10,323 bases of DNA from an uncultured Bacilli bacterium (GCA_934098455.1 CAKOOU010000033.1:1-10323), one strand, 5' to 3'; numbered from the stretch's first letter, positions 1 through 6,990 are shown. The notes: generated by a model not told the origin, from the letters alone. A program made the numbers and translations.

Positions 1-199
1 CCCCCCCCCCAACGAATTTTGGGGTTGGGAGAGAGATATAATTTCTTAATTTTTTCATGAATCGTATATTATTTGCGAATTAAAATGTACAAAATTTTAA
101 TTCTTCTTGGTATCTCTACCTTGATAAAACTATATCATTTTTTTGAAATGATGTAAATATTTTTTTATTAAAAAATTAAAAAACACTATAAAGTGTTAA
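1..199 (-). repeat. Structured intergenic repeat, copy A, downstream of the first surface protein
   Basis: Read on the minus strand this copy starts with TTAACACTTTATAGTGTT (a terminator hairpin) and continues with an ATCATTT/AAATGAT stem, the block GATATAGTTTTATCAAGG and the mini-hairpin GGTA-GAGA-TACC at 109-120. Next is a perfect 10-bp stem (77-86 with 94-103). It ends in CTCTCTCCCAACCCC and a run of at least 10 G that meets the window edge. The same parts occur in the same order in copy B at 2224-2389. The copies differ in length because the 77-103 hairpin is replaced in B by a much shorter one. The closing stem pairs 8-12 with 25-29. Family not recognised. The sequence starts inside the homopolymer, so the full extent of this copy is unknown. 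Confidence 0.8.
178..197 (-). terminator. Intrinsic terminator of the first surface-protein gene
   Basis: On the minus strand, AACACT pairs with AGTGTT around a TTAT loop and is followed by a run of T, 21 bases after the TAA stop of the surface-protein gene. The same hairpin ends uppP at 2366-2386. It forms the first part of the intergenic repeat. Confidence 0.75.
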
Positions 200-218
200 T
201 TAAAAAAGTATCCATTAA

Positions 219-2072
219 TTAACCAATTGTATAAGCATTTGCCTTTGTTCCATCTCCTCCAGTTATTTGAACACTAGATTTTAGAGAAACTGCGGGACGG
301 AACGAGCTGTCATCGTGCACATTGTAGTTGTCGACGATGCCATTGTAGTCCACGCTGAATGCGCAATCGTGGTTGTTGCTAAAAGTGCTAGGCGACAAAG
401 ACCAAAAGTATAAACTATTTGATTTTTGATAATCATTTATTAAATAATAATCTGGATTACTAATATATGCTTTACCACCTGCATATACTATTTCGTCTGC
501 TGTTAATGTTCCTACATACATATCAGTATTATCTGCAAATTTATTCATATTTGTTCCATTACATTTTAGTGTTGGTTCTTTTGTTGTTTTACCATTTAAA
601 CGAACTCTTGAATCATAATAGAATGATGTATTCTTAACTTGTTTATCTAACATTTCTTGACTAGTTAATGCTGTTGTATTATCACTCTCAGTAGCATATG
701 CTTTATCATTTAAACACCAGTCTCCTGCTTTTAATTTATCTAAATAGTTTGCTAAAGGTCCAGTTTGGAAATTTTTAAATGCTATTGCCATTGATTTATC
801 ATTATTTGTTCCACCATTTAAATAGTTCATTAAATGTCTTGTACTTGAATTTTGTGTACCGTCAGAAGCAGTTAACGTTTTTGACGCATATTGTGTATAT
901 CCAAAATTACCAGTTTTTGTTGTACCACCAGTTGTAGTTGGAATATTCCAATTACCGTCACTTGTAGCACAAGTACTATCTTGGTCTTCTAATATTAATT
1001 TTATACTTCCGTCTCCTGCTATACTAACTGCTCTCCAACACATTCCTGCAAAATTTACATAGTTATCTATTACATTTCCTCTATAATAATAACTTGTTCC
1101 ATAATCATCCAATGTTGCACTCATTGACACTTCTTTTTGCTTTTCTTCACTTTTAAATTTCAACGTTGAGGCCGAAGTGTCATAAGACTCTAAATATTTA
1201 GTCCAACCGTCACATGTATCATATACATATTTCCCTACGGCGTCATAATATGAACTTACTGTACTTCCAGATTGAGCGGCCGCTTCAGTATCTCCTACTA
1301 CCCATGGGTCATATCCAGAACATAAACTTCCAGTTGTCACAGTTTCATATTCGAATTTACCTGTTCCATATAGACTTATTGCTTCTGCAACTCTACTCCT
1401 AGGACTTGATAACAATTCTGTCCCATTTGCTTTATTTTTTGCATTTTCAATTATGTTATATGCTAAACTATTTTTATTACTTGAATATGGATTTACCATT
1501 TCTTGTATATTTGTTATATTTACTTTTGCTTGTAATGTTTTACCCATATCCTTACTTTGGTCTATTCCAGTTTCAATGTACCACATTGTTAATACATAAG
1601 TATGTACATCTTCCTCTTTTATACTATTACCAACTAATATTCCACCACTTAATGGAAATATAGTTTGTGTATTTACACCATCACAACTTGTTCCATCTTT
1701 CTTTGTACAAGTTAAGGTATATCTAAAATCATTCGAATTGAAAGTTGTAGTACTTCCATCACTAACATTTGTAATTTTAACATCGTCTATAATAACTACA
1801 TAACTCGTATCATTACCTTTATTTGTTACCGTAAAATCTTTAGTACCAATAGCATTATCACTATCTGGTTCTAATGCTATATCATTTTTTAATATAGTTT
1901 GTGTTCCATCTCCATAAACTAATTCTAAGTTTGCAGTTGTTACACTAATACTTTTTTCATTATCATTTCCTTTTATTTTAGTTAAAAAATATGCGTAAGT
2001 TAATCCTACAAGAATCAAAAGCACTATAAATATTCCTGTTATACTTACTATAATACGTTGTTTTCTATTCAT
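219..2072 (-). CDS. Membrane-anchored surface protein with DGR-like variable C-terminus
   Basis: A 617-aa secreted or surface protein of unknown ligand. The N-terminus has Lys/Arg residues, then a hydrophobic segment (about residues 7-27) running into TYAYF, as in SipW-dependent TasA/camelysin-type proteins. Residues about 30-190 look like a Thr/Asn-rich beta domain. The C-terminal half contains NYVNFAGMCWRAV, an Asp/Gly-rich strand, YAGG, an FW-S-LSP segment, FRPAVSL and a GDGTKANAYTIG end, the scaffold of lectin-like (FGE/DUF1566-like) variable proteins. The paralogue at 9165-10323 shares these landmarks. The ATG at 2072 is preferred over an in-frame GTG at 2084 because AAGGAAGG lies 11 bases upstream of the ATG but almost touches the GTG. 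Odd features are the GC-rich block at 291-402, a second GC-rich patch at about 1161-1330, and structured repeats on both sides. The surface location is inferred; the exact function is unknown. Confidence 0.85.
   Translation of the reverse strand: MNRKQRIIVSITGIFIVLLILVGLTYAYFLTKIKGNDNEKSISVTTANLELVYGDGTQTILKNDIALEPDSDNAIGTKDFTVTNKGNDTSYVVIIDDVKITNVSDGSTTTFNSNDFRYTLTCTKKDGTSCDGVNTQTIFPLSGGILVGNSIKEEDVHTYVLTMWYIETGIDQSKDMGKTLQAKVNITNIQEMVNPYSSNKNSLAYNIIENAKNKANGTELLSSPRSRVAEAISLYGTGKFEYETVTTGSLCSGYDPWVVGDTEAAAQSGSTVSSYYDAVGKYVYDTCDGWTKYLESYDTSASTLKFKSEEKQKEVSMSATLDDYGTSYYYRGNVIDNYVNFAGMCWRAVSIAGDGSIKLILEDQDSTCATSDGNWNIPTTTGGTTKTGNFGYTQYASKTLTASDGTQNSSTRHLMNYLNGGTNNDKSMAIAFKNFQTGPLANYLDKLKAGDWCLNDKAYATESDNTTALTSQEMLDKQVKNTSFYYDSRVRLNGKTTKEPTLKCNGTNMNKFADNTDMYVGTLTADEIVYAGGKAYISNPDYYLINDYQKSNSLYFWSLSPSTFSNNHDCAFSVDYNGIVDNYNVHDDSSFRPAVSLKSSVQITGGDGTKANAYTIG
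291..402 (-). other. Putative DGR variable region (VR) in the surface-protein gene
   Basis: This block encodes about residues 557-594 and is roughly 52% GC (57 of 110 bases in 291-400), inside a gene that is otherwise very AT-rich. On the coding strand it contains clusters such as AGC AAC AAC CAC GAT, GAC TAC AAT and GAC AAC TAC AAT, then CAC GAT GAC AGC. Each codon can come from AAC or AAT by changing only the first two bases, the signature of adenine-specific mutagenesis of an AAY-rich template repeat. It ends in a GC-rich TTCCGTCCCGCA stretch encoding FRPA, where an initiation-of-mutagenic-homology (IMH) site would be expected. No template repeat or reverse transcriptase is in the window, so the assignment rests on pattern alone. 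Confidence 0.65.
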
Positions 2073-2105
2073 TTTTTTAAACACCTTCCTTTATTTTACA
2101 AATAT

Positions 2106-2134
2106 ATTATATAATAATTAATTTTAAATTAACA
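2106..2134 (-). promoter_or_regulatory. Possible proximal promoter of the surface-protein gene
   Basis: A TATAAT hexamer (minus strand, 2111-2106) lies a suitable distance upstream of the AAGGAAGG ribosome site, giving a leader of about 27 bases. The -35 region is weak (TGTTAA at a 17-base spacing). In such AT-rich DNA this match can arise by chance. The rest of 2073-2223 is AT-rich leader in which I see no gene. Confidence 0.3.
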
Positions 2135-2217
2135 TAGGCTTATAGCACTACATATATTAAAACATACTAGATATAAAATATTTGTCGAACACACAAAAAA
2201 ATCATATTTTTTCTTCT

Positions 2218-2241
2218 GTTATACCCCCCCCCCCCGAACAA
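2218..2241 (-). promoter_or_regulatory. Homopolymer-spaced promoter candidate (poly-G between -35-like and -10-like boxes)
   Basis: On the minus strand TTGTTC (2241-2236) is followed by 12 G (2235-2224) and directly by TATAAC (2223-2218). If the hexamers act as -35 and -10, the tract is the whole spacer, and slippage would change promoter strength, as known for homopolymer-spaced promoters such as Neisseria porA and opc. The present 12-base spacer is shorter than the usual 16-18, so this allele would be weak or off. The tract is also the 3' end of the repeated element, so a structural role is equally possible. Confidence 0.3.
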
Positions 2242-2389
2242 ATTTTCGAGGTCGGGAGAGAAGTATATGATTTTTGATTTTTTTATGAATAGAAAATTGA
2301 TTTCGGTATTTCTACCTTAATAAAACTATATCATTTTTTTGATATTATGTAAATAATTTTTTATTAAAAAAACACTATAAAGTGTTAAA
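2224..2389 (-). repeat. Structured intergenic repeat, copy B, between uppP and the surface-protein gene
   Basis: Same orientation and order of parts as copy A: AACACTTTATAGTGTT terminator hairpin, ATATCA/TGATAT stem, GATATAGTTTTATTAAGG, mini-hairpin GGTA-GAAA-TACC at 2305-2316, a short GAAA/TTTC stem, CTTCTCTCCCGACC, and 12 G. Both mini-hairpin loops (GAAA here, GAGA in copy A) are GNRA tetraloops. The closing stem is CCCGA/TCGGG here (2233-2237 with 2252-2256) and CCCAA/TTGGG in copy A, one compensatory pair change that supports a folded RNA or single-stranded DNA. With copy A it brackets the surface-protein gene as a direct repeat. Confidence 0.82.
2366..2386 (-). terminator. Intrinsic terminator at the end of uppP, part of repeat copy B
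   Basis: The minus strand reads AACACT-TTAT-AGTGTT followed by TTTTT. The TAA stop of uppP (2387-2385) overlaps the first bases of the stem, so the gene ends exactly where the repeat begins. Confidence 0.75.
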
Positions 2390-3191
2390 TAAAGTATAAT
2401 AATACAAATATACCTACTATAAATAAATATATAGAGAATTTCCATAACTTACCATTTTTTACAATATTACTTAATACTTTATAAAATAAATAAGTAAATA
2501 TAAATGAAAATACCATACCAATTATATAATAAAATATTAAACTAGAAGATATACCAACTTCTATTACATCTTTAACTCCTAATATCATAGTAGCTAAACT
2601 AACAGGAAAATATAACATAAAAGTATATTTTAAGGAAGCTTTTCTATTTAATTTACATAAAAGACAACCTACTAATACCATTCCACTTCTTGATAATCCT
2701 GGAAATAATGCTATACTTTGTATTAACCCAATAATAAGAGCATCTTTATATGTAATATCATAATCATCTTTATTACCTTTAATATTTTTTACTAATAATA
2801 AACAAATACCAGTAATAATAAACATTATTCCAACTATCCATGTTTTAGATAAAGTAGTTTCTATTTCATCTTTAAATAATATTCCTAATATGCCTACTGG
2901 TATAGAACCTATTATTATTAATAAACAATATTTGAATTCATTAAAATATTTCTTATCTCTACTAAATATATATTTAAAAAATCCATTTATTAAATTAATA
3001 ACATCTTTCCAAAATATAATTAATATTGCTAGAAATGAAGCAAAATTAACAAATATTTCAAAATTTAAGTCGTTAAACATAGTAGTTTTAAATAATTGTT
3101 TTATTATAAATATATGTCCACTACTACTGATTGGTAAAGGTTCAGTAATACCTTGTATTATTCCTAATATAATATATTTTATTAATGTCAT
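2385..3191 (-). CDS. uppP: Undecaprenyl-diphosphatase (UppP/BacA family)
   Basis: An integral membrane phosphatase that removes one phosphate from undecaprenyl diphosphate, regenerating the lipid carrier for peptidoglycan and other wall polymers. The protein is 268 aa, the usual family length, and is mostly hydrophobic with several transmembrane helices. Both family signatures are present: QGITEPLPISSSGH at residues 13-26, with the key Glu at 17, and FPGLSRSG at about residues 163-170, with the conserved Arg at 168. A Pro follows the Glu where Phe or Trp is more usual. The ATG at 3191 is chosen because AAAGGG lies 9 bases upstream; another in-frame ATG at 3200 would touch that site. It lies 242 bases downstream of ddl behind a candidate structured RNA with its own terminator. 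Expression may therefore depend on read-through of that RNA. Overproduction of this family gives bacitracin resistance in other bacteria. Confidence 0.95.
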   Translation of the reverse strand: MTLIKYIILGIIQGITEPLPISSSGHIFIIKQLFKTTMFNDLNFEIFVNFASFLAILIIFWKDVINLINGFFKYIFSRDKKYFNEFKYCLLIIIGSIPVGILGILFKDEIETTLSKTWIVGIMFIITGICLLLVKNIKGNKDDYDITYKDALIIGLIQSIALFPGLSRSGMVLVGCLLCKLNRKASLKYTFMLYFPVSLATMILGVKDVIEVGISSSLIFYYIIGMVFSFIFTYLFYKVLSNIVKNGKLWKFSIYLFIVGIFVLLYFI

Positions 3192-3230
3192 ATACACCAT
3201 CCCTTTTAATATATTCTATTTTTTAAGCAT

Positions 3231-3341
3231 AAAAAAAGTACAACAAGATTATAGTTCTTTGTATAAGAGAAAAATTTAGTCTACTGTCTACAAAGTGCGC
3301 GAGTAAAGTTTAATTAATATATATAAACCCTCTTGTTGTAC
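3231..3341 (-). ncRNA. Candidate structured small RNA or uppP leader with three-way junction fold
   Basis: On the minus strand an 11-bp perfect helix pairs GTACAACAAGA (3248-3238 on the plus strand, read in complement) with TCTTGTTGTAC across about 80 bases and is followed at once by seven T. This closes the whole RNA and doubles as an intrinsic terminator. Inside, a hairpin pairs AGGGTTTA with TAAACTTT (with G-T wobbles), and a second pairs CTTTGTA with TACAAAG, leaving ACTCGCGCA single-stranded between them. An extended -10 box lies just before the 5' end. It could be a free-standing RNA or an attenuator controlling uppP, whose ribosome site begins about 25 bases beyond the T run. It does not match SRP RNA, tmRNA, RNase P or the purine riboswitch as I know them. 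Confidence 0.6.
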
Positions 3342-3347
3342 ATCTAA

Positions 3348-3356
3348 AGTATATCA
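3348..3356 (-). promoter_or_regulatory. Extended -10 promoter of the candidate RNA
   Basis: The minus strand reads TGATATACT, a TGn-TATACT extended -10 element. The first base of the closing helix lies 7 bases after it, just where transcription should start. The -35 hexamer is poor (TTTATT), which is tolerated with an extended -10. Confidence 0.55.
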
Positions 3357-3433
3357 ATAATTTTTAAAAAAATAAATACTTTTTTTAAAATTTTTTAAAT
3401 TTTTTTATTATTTTACACTTTTTGTAAACAAAT

Positions 3434-4606
3434 TTATTTTTTTAAACCTTTATTTTTATTATAATTTTTTAATATATTAGTGTTAAAACTATATACTTTT
3501 TTATTTTTATCTTTATAATCTTTTATAGCTAGTATAATTAATTCATCTAATAATGTACTATATTTTTTATCTTTAGCTTCCCATAAATAGAATGATAAAG
3601 ACCCTGGTATTGTATTAGGTTCATTTACATAATATTCTTTTGTTTTGCTATCAATTAAATAATCTATTCTACATACACCACTTAAATTTAATACTTTAAA
3701 TACTTTTTTACTTACTTCTTGTATTTCTTTATATAATTTTTTATCTATATTAGCAGGTATAATTCTTTTTGTATTTACCATTCCTTTGCTAGCACCTTTT
3801 GTTTTATTACCACCAATATATTTATCTGTATAAGTTAATATGCTATTATCACTTAATACTTCTTCTATTTCACTACTTTCTTGTGTTTTATAATTACCAA
3901 CTACACTACAATTAACTTCTATTAAATTATCTACTGCTTTTTCAACAACTATTTTTTTATCATATTCTATAGCTTCATTAATTGCATCATTTATAGTTTT
4001 CTCATTTTTTACAAAATTAATACCAACACTGCTACCTAGTGAAGCAGGTTTAACAACAACTGGATATCCTATTTCTTTTATTTTATCTAATATATCTTCT
4101 TTATCATTAATATAATCAATATCATAAAAATATGTATAAGGTACTATATTAATTCCAGCACTTTCTAATATTTGTTTTAATACTACTTTATCTTGTCCAA
4201 TACTAGCACCTAAAACGTTACTTCCAACATATGGTATTCCAATAGTATCTAAATATCCAGATAAAGTTCCATCTTCAACATTTTGTCCATGAACTATAGG
4301 AAAAGCTATATCTATTTTATCTATTACTTTATTAAATAATCCATTTGTATTTATTAAACAATATTCATTATCTTTCTTACATAATACTATTTCTTTACAT
4401 GATTTAATTAAACTATCTATATCTTTATAATTTTCTATATCAAATAATTTATCACCTGTATACCAAATTTTATTTTTACCTATATAGATAGGTGCTACAT
4501 CATATTTATCTTTATTTATATTATCTATTGCTTGTAAAGCACTAATTATACTAACTTCATGCTCTACACTTTCTCCTCCAAATATTACTCCTACTTTAAT
4601 TTTCAT
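3434..4606 (-). CDS. ddl: D-alanine--D-alanine ligase
   Basis: A cytoplasmic ATP-grasp enzyme joining two D-alanines for the peptidoglycan stem peptide. The protein is 390 aa, somewhat longer than DdlB of E. coli. Residues 10-20 carry GGESVEHEVSI, with the substrate-binding Glu at 15. VVKPASLGSSVGI (about residues 184-196) is the ATP-grasp nucleotide-binding segment. CRIDY (312-316) supplies the conserved Arg and Asp, and NEPNTIPG (328-335) supplies the metal-binding Glu and Asn. The omega-loop region around residues 257-282 (LTYTDKY then a Gly/Lys-rich stretch) is long. The segment after NTIPG reads SLSFYLWE rather than the textbook MTSHS. A Tyr-Lys-type loop favours D-Ala over D-Lac, so I do not call a vancomycin-type ligase. 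GAAGG lies 6 bases before the ATG. The gene starts 14 bases after the murF stop and is clearly cotranscribed with it. Confidence 0.94.
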   Translation of the reverse strand: MKIKVGVIFGGESVEHEVSIISALQAIDNINKDKYDVAPIYIGKNKIWYTGDKLFDIENYKDIDSLIKSCKEIVLCKKDNEYCLINTNGLFNKVIDKIDIAFPIVHGQNVEDGTLSGYLDTIGIPYVGSNVLGASIGQDKVVLKQILESAGINIVPYTYFYDIDYINDKEDILDKIKEIGYPVVVKPASLGSSVGINFVKNEKTINDAINEAIEYDKKIVVEKAVDNLIEVNCSVVGNYKTQESSEIEEVLSDNSILTYTDKYIGGNKTKGASKGMVNTKRIIPANIDKKLYKEIQEVSKKVFKVLNLSGVCRIDYLIDSKTKEYYVNEPNTIPGSLSFYLWEAKDKKYSTLLDELIILAIKDYKDKNKKVYSFNTNILKNYNKNKGLKK

Positions 4607-4620
4607 TATATTCCTTCTTT

Positions 4621-6207
4621 CTACTTTTCATTAAATATATCAGGTAAATCATTTTCTAATAATATATATGTATGTTTATCTTTTTCTTTAATACTATTTA
4701 CTATATTAATATATTCTTTTACATCATTTACAACATATATTTTATCTTCATTATATAATTTATCTTTTAATCCATCTAATATAGGTTTAGTTTGTTTTTT
4801 ACCAACTAATATAACATAATCAGCAACTTCACTAATATATTCTCCAAATAATTTATTTAATTTATATTCTTCATCGCCTAATTCTATCATACCAGGTGTA
4901 ACAACTATTTTTAATCCCTTCATTAATTTTAACACATCTAATGCCATTTTTGAACCTACTGGATTAGAATTATATGCATCATCTATTATAGTAATATCAT
5001 TATAATTTTTTAATTCTAATCTATGCTCTATAGTTTTTATTCTTTTAACACCTAATTCTATTTCTTCTAATGTCATATTCATTATATATTTACTAAATGC
5101 TATACCAGCTAAAATATTATATATATTACTATTACCTAGTAATCTTGTACTAAATGTATGTTTTTTATTTATATCTTTAAAATATACATCAAACATCATA
5201 CCATTACTATCTATTTTAATATTATCTGCGTATAAATCTGCTTCTTTATTATTAATACCAATCCATATTATTTTAATATTATTTTTTATTTTATAATTGA
5301 CTTGATAAGTATCATCCATATTTAATATACCTATCCCATCAGTTGGTAATGATTCTATAAGTTCAAATTTACCTTTTTGTATATTTTCTCTAGAACCAAA
5401 CGTTTCTAGATGCGCAGTACCTATACTAGTAATTATACCATATTTAGGCTTAACTAAATCACATAATAATTTAATTCTACCTCTTTTAAAAGCTCCCATT
5501 TCTGCTATAAAAACATCATTAAATTTATCAATATAATTATTTATTGTTAATATTAATCCATATTGAGTATTATAATTATGTGGTGTACATATAGAATTAT
5601 ATTTAACATTTAATATATCATTTAATATATTTTTACTACTAGTTTTACCATAACTACCTGTTATACCAACAACTTTTAAATTGTTTAAATTTTTTAATTT
5701 CTTAACTGCTTTATTTTTATAATATAAAAATACACATTTCTCTATAGGTTTATTTATTATATTACTTATCCAAACAATATAATAATTTAAACTGATTAAT
5801 ATAGTATATAATAAATTAAATATAAAAATATTTCTATTAATTATATAAATTATTATAGGTATTAAATATATAATTATATTAGTAACAATCATTCTTTTTA
5901 CTCTACTAGTTATTTTAAGAGGTATTTTAACTTGTTCATTTTTTATTTTATTATATTCTTTTATATATAGTATTACGTATATAATATTTAATAAGACTAT
6001 ATATTTAGATTTAATAAATATATTTAATATACTTAATAATACTAAAACTATATCAAATTTAAAAACATTATTAATATTATTAAAACCCCATTTTATATAT
6101 CTATTATTTTCATTATAAAAATTTTGTTGTAAAATATGTAAATTCTTTTTAAATCTTAATATCAAATACAAAATAGATATTAAAACACTATATAATATAT
6201 ATATCAT
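4621..6207 (-). CDS. murF: MurF-like UDP-MurNAc-tripeptide--D-Ala-D-Ala ligase with N-terminal membrane domain
   Basis: A Mur ligase that adds D-Ala-D-Ala to UDP-MurNAc-tripeptide using ATP. The protein is 528 aa. Residues 1-150 hold about five hydrophobic segments (roughly 1-19, 51-66, 68-84, 106-124, 128-150) with a NENNRYIKWG motif after the first. This replaces the small substrate-binding domain of canonical MurF. The P-loop GITGSYGKTSSK follows at about 181-192, then the Mur ligase central domain (AEMGAFKRG, ITSIGTAHLETFGS, NMDD) and the C-terminal domain (DDAYNSNP, TPGMIELG). The start is fixed by a perfect AGGAGG 7 bases before the ATG, and this ATG overlaps the hydrolase stop (ATGA). 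The ddl gene, which makes the substrate, follows by 14 bases. Membrane-anchored MurF-like proteins occur in some Firmicutes as I recall, so the function is likely but the N-terminal role is unproven. Confidence 0.88.
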   Translation of the reverse strand: MIYILYSVLISILYLILRFKKNLHILQQNFYNENNRYIKWGFNNINNVFKFDIVLVLLSILNIFIKSKYIVLLNIIYVILYIKEYNKIKNEQVKIPLKITSRVKRMIVTNIIIYLIPIIIYIINRNIFIFNLLYTILISLNYYIVWISNIINKPIEKCVFLYYKNKAVKKLKNLNNLKVVGITGSYGKTSSKNILNDILNVKYNSICTPHNYNTQYGLILTINNYIDKFNDVFIAEMGAFKRGRIKLLCDLVKPKYGIITSIGTAHLETFGSRENIQKGKFELIESLPTDGIGILNMDDTYQVNYKIKNNIKIIWIGINNKEADLYADNIKIDSNGMMFDVYFKDINKKHTFSTRLLGNSNIYNILAGIAFSKYIMNMTLEEIELGVKRIKTIEHRLELKNYNDITIIDDAYNSNPVGSKMALDVLKLMKGLKIVVTPGMIELGDEEYKLNKLFGEYISEVADYVILVGKKQTKPILDGLKDKLYNEDKIYVVNDVKEYINIVNSIKEKDKHTYILLENDLPDIFNEK

Positions 6208-6941
6208 TTTACTCCTCCTATAAATTTATTTATATTATTATAAACATCTTCTAAGTTTTCTAAATAAGCATAGTGAGTACTATCTTTATATACTATTAAT
6301 TCACTATTATTTATTAATTTATTTAATTCATATGCTCTATTTATTGGTACAGCAGTATCTTTATCTCCCCAAATAAGTAATGTTGGACATTTAATTTTTT
6401 TAATATCATTTATCATATCTATATTAATAGATTTTACTAATACTCCTCTCATTACTTCACTAGCATTTTTATAATCTGTTGAACCTATATGATTTTTCAT
6501 TATATTACTTATCCATTTAAGAAATGCTATTTTCTTTAATGTCTTATATAATTTAGTTTTAAAAGATAATTTAGTTATTTCTTTACAATATGGACTTGCT
6601 AAGCATACTAGTTTATCTATCTTATACATAGATGCATATATAAGTCCTATTCTACCACCAAATGAATGTCCTATAATAATTATTTTATTTAATTCTAAAT
6701 CTTTAACTATTATATTAATAGATTTTGCATATTCATATACATCCCATGAATAAGATGGCTCTATAGATTTACCAAATCCTGGTAAGTCAATATATAATAT
6801 ATTATAATTTGTAAACTTTTCTCCTAATGGCTTCATCATACTAATTAATTGTCCCCAACCATGTAACAAAACTATTGTAGTATCTTTATCTCTATCTATA
6901 AATTCATAATTAATCTTTGTATTCATAACATTTTTTAGCAT
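6204..6941 (-). CDS. Alpha/beta-hydrolase, first gene of the cell-wall cluster
   Basis: A 245-aa cytoplasmic alpha/beta-hydrolase fold protein without a signal peptide; its substrate is unknown. The oxyanion-hole motif LLHGWG is at about residues 25-30, the nucleophile elbow GHSFGG has Ser at about 93, WGDKD gives the likely acidic residue at about 195, and STHYAYLE gives the catalytic His at about 223. The triad is therefore complete. A short helical cap lies between residues 115 and 180. The ATG at 6941 is preferred over an in-frame GTG at 6950 because AGAAGG lies 8 bases before the ATG but abuts the GTG. Its TGA stop overlaps the murF start by 4 bases, so the two are translationally coupled, and a wall-related esterase or peptidase role is possible by association only. 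Confidence 0.85.
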   Translation of the reverse strand: MLKNVMNTKINYEFIDRDKDTTIVLLHGWGQLISMMKPLGEKFTNYNILYIDLPGFGKSIEPSYSWDVYEYAKSINIIVKDLELNKIIIIGHSFGGRIGLIYASMYKIDKLVCLASPYCKEITKLSFKTKLYKTLKKIAFLKWISNIMKNHIGSTDYKNASEVMRGVLVKSINIDMINDIKKIKCPTLLIWGDKDTAVPINRAYELNKLINNSELIVYKDSTHYAYLENLEDVYNNINKFIGGVK

Positions 6942-6961
6942 ACAACACACCTTCTATATAT

Positions 6962-6990
6962 ATTATATTTTATATTATCAATAAATTAAA
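6962..6990 (-). promoter_or_regulatory. Possible promoter of the hydrolase-murF-ddl operon
   Basis: The minus strand reads TTTAAT (6990-6985), 17 bases, then TATAAT (6967-6962), upstream of the AGAAGG site. The region is almost pure A+T, so chance matches are common. It is the only spaced pair I could find in the 126-base divergent gap. Confidence 0.35.

Noticed and set aside
1214..1663. Two plus-strand open frames opposite the first surface protein
   Set aside because: Low-complexity Leu/Tyr/His translations antisense to a convincing gene, without start signals.
1..2389. The repeats as a CRISPR array or as the DGR template repeat
   Set aside because: Only two distant copies with a gene between them, and no similarity to the 291-402 block, so neither fits.
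2890..3279. Plus-strand open frame across uppP and the small RNA
   Set aside because: It is antisense to UppP signatures and to a structured RNA, and its translation resembles nothing known.
3231..3341. A tRNA, SRP RNA or purine riboswitch between ddl and uppP
   Set aside because: The conserved core bases of each of these are absent.
3434..4606. Vancomycin-type D-Ala-D-Lac ligase
   Set aside because: The omega-loop carries a Tyr-Lys-type motif, there is no vanH or vanX neighbour, and the context is the ordinary wall operon.
6204..6207. Mycoplasma-type code with TGA as Trp
   Set aside because: Trp codons inspected are TGG, and TGA ends the hydrolase exactly at the murF start.
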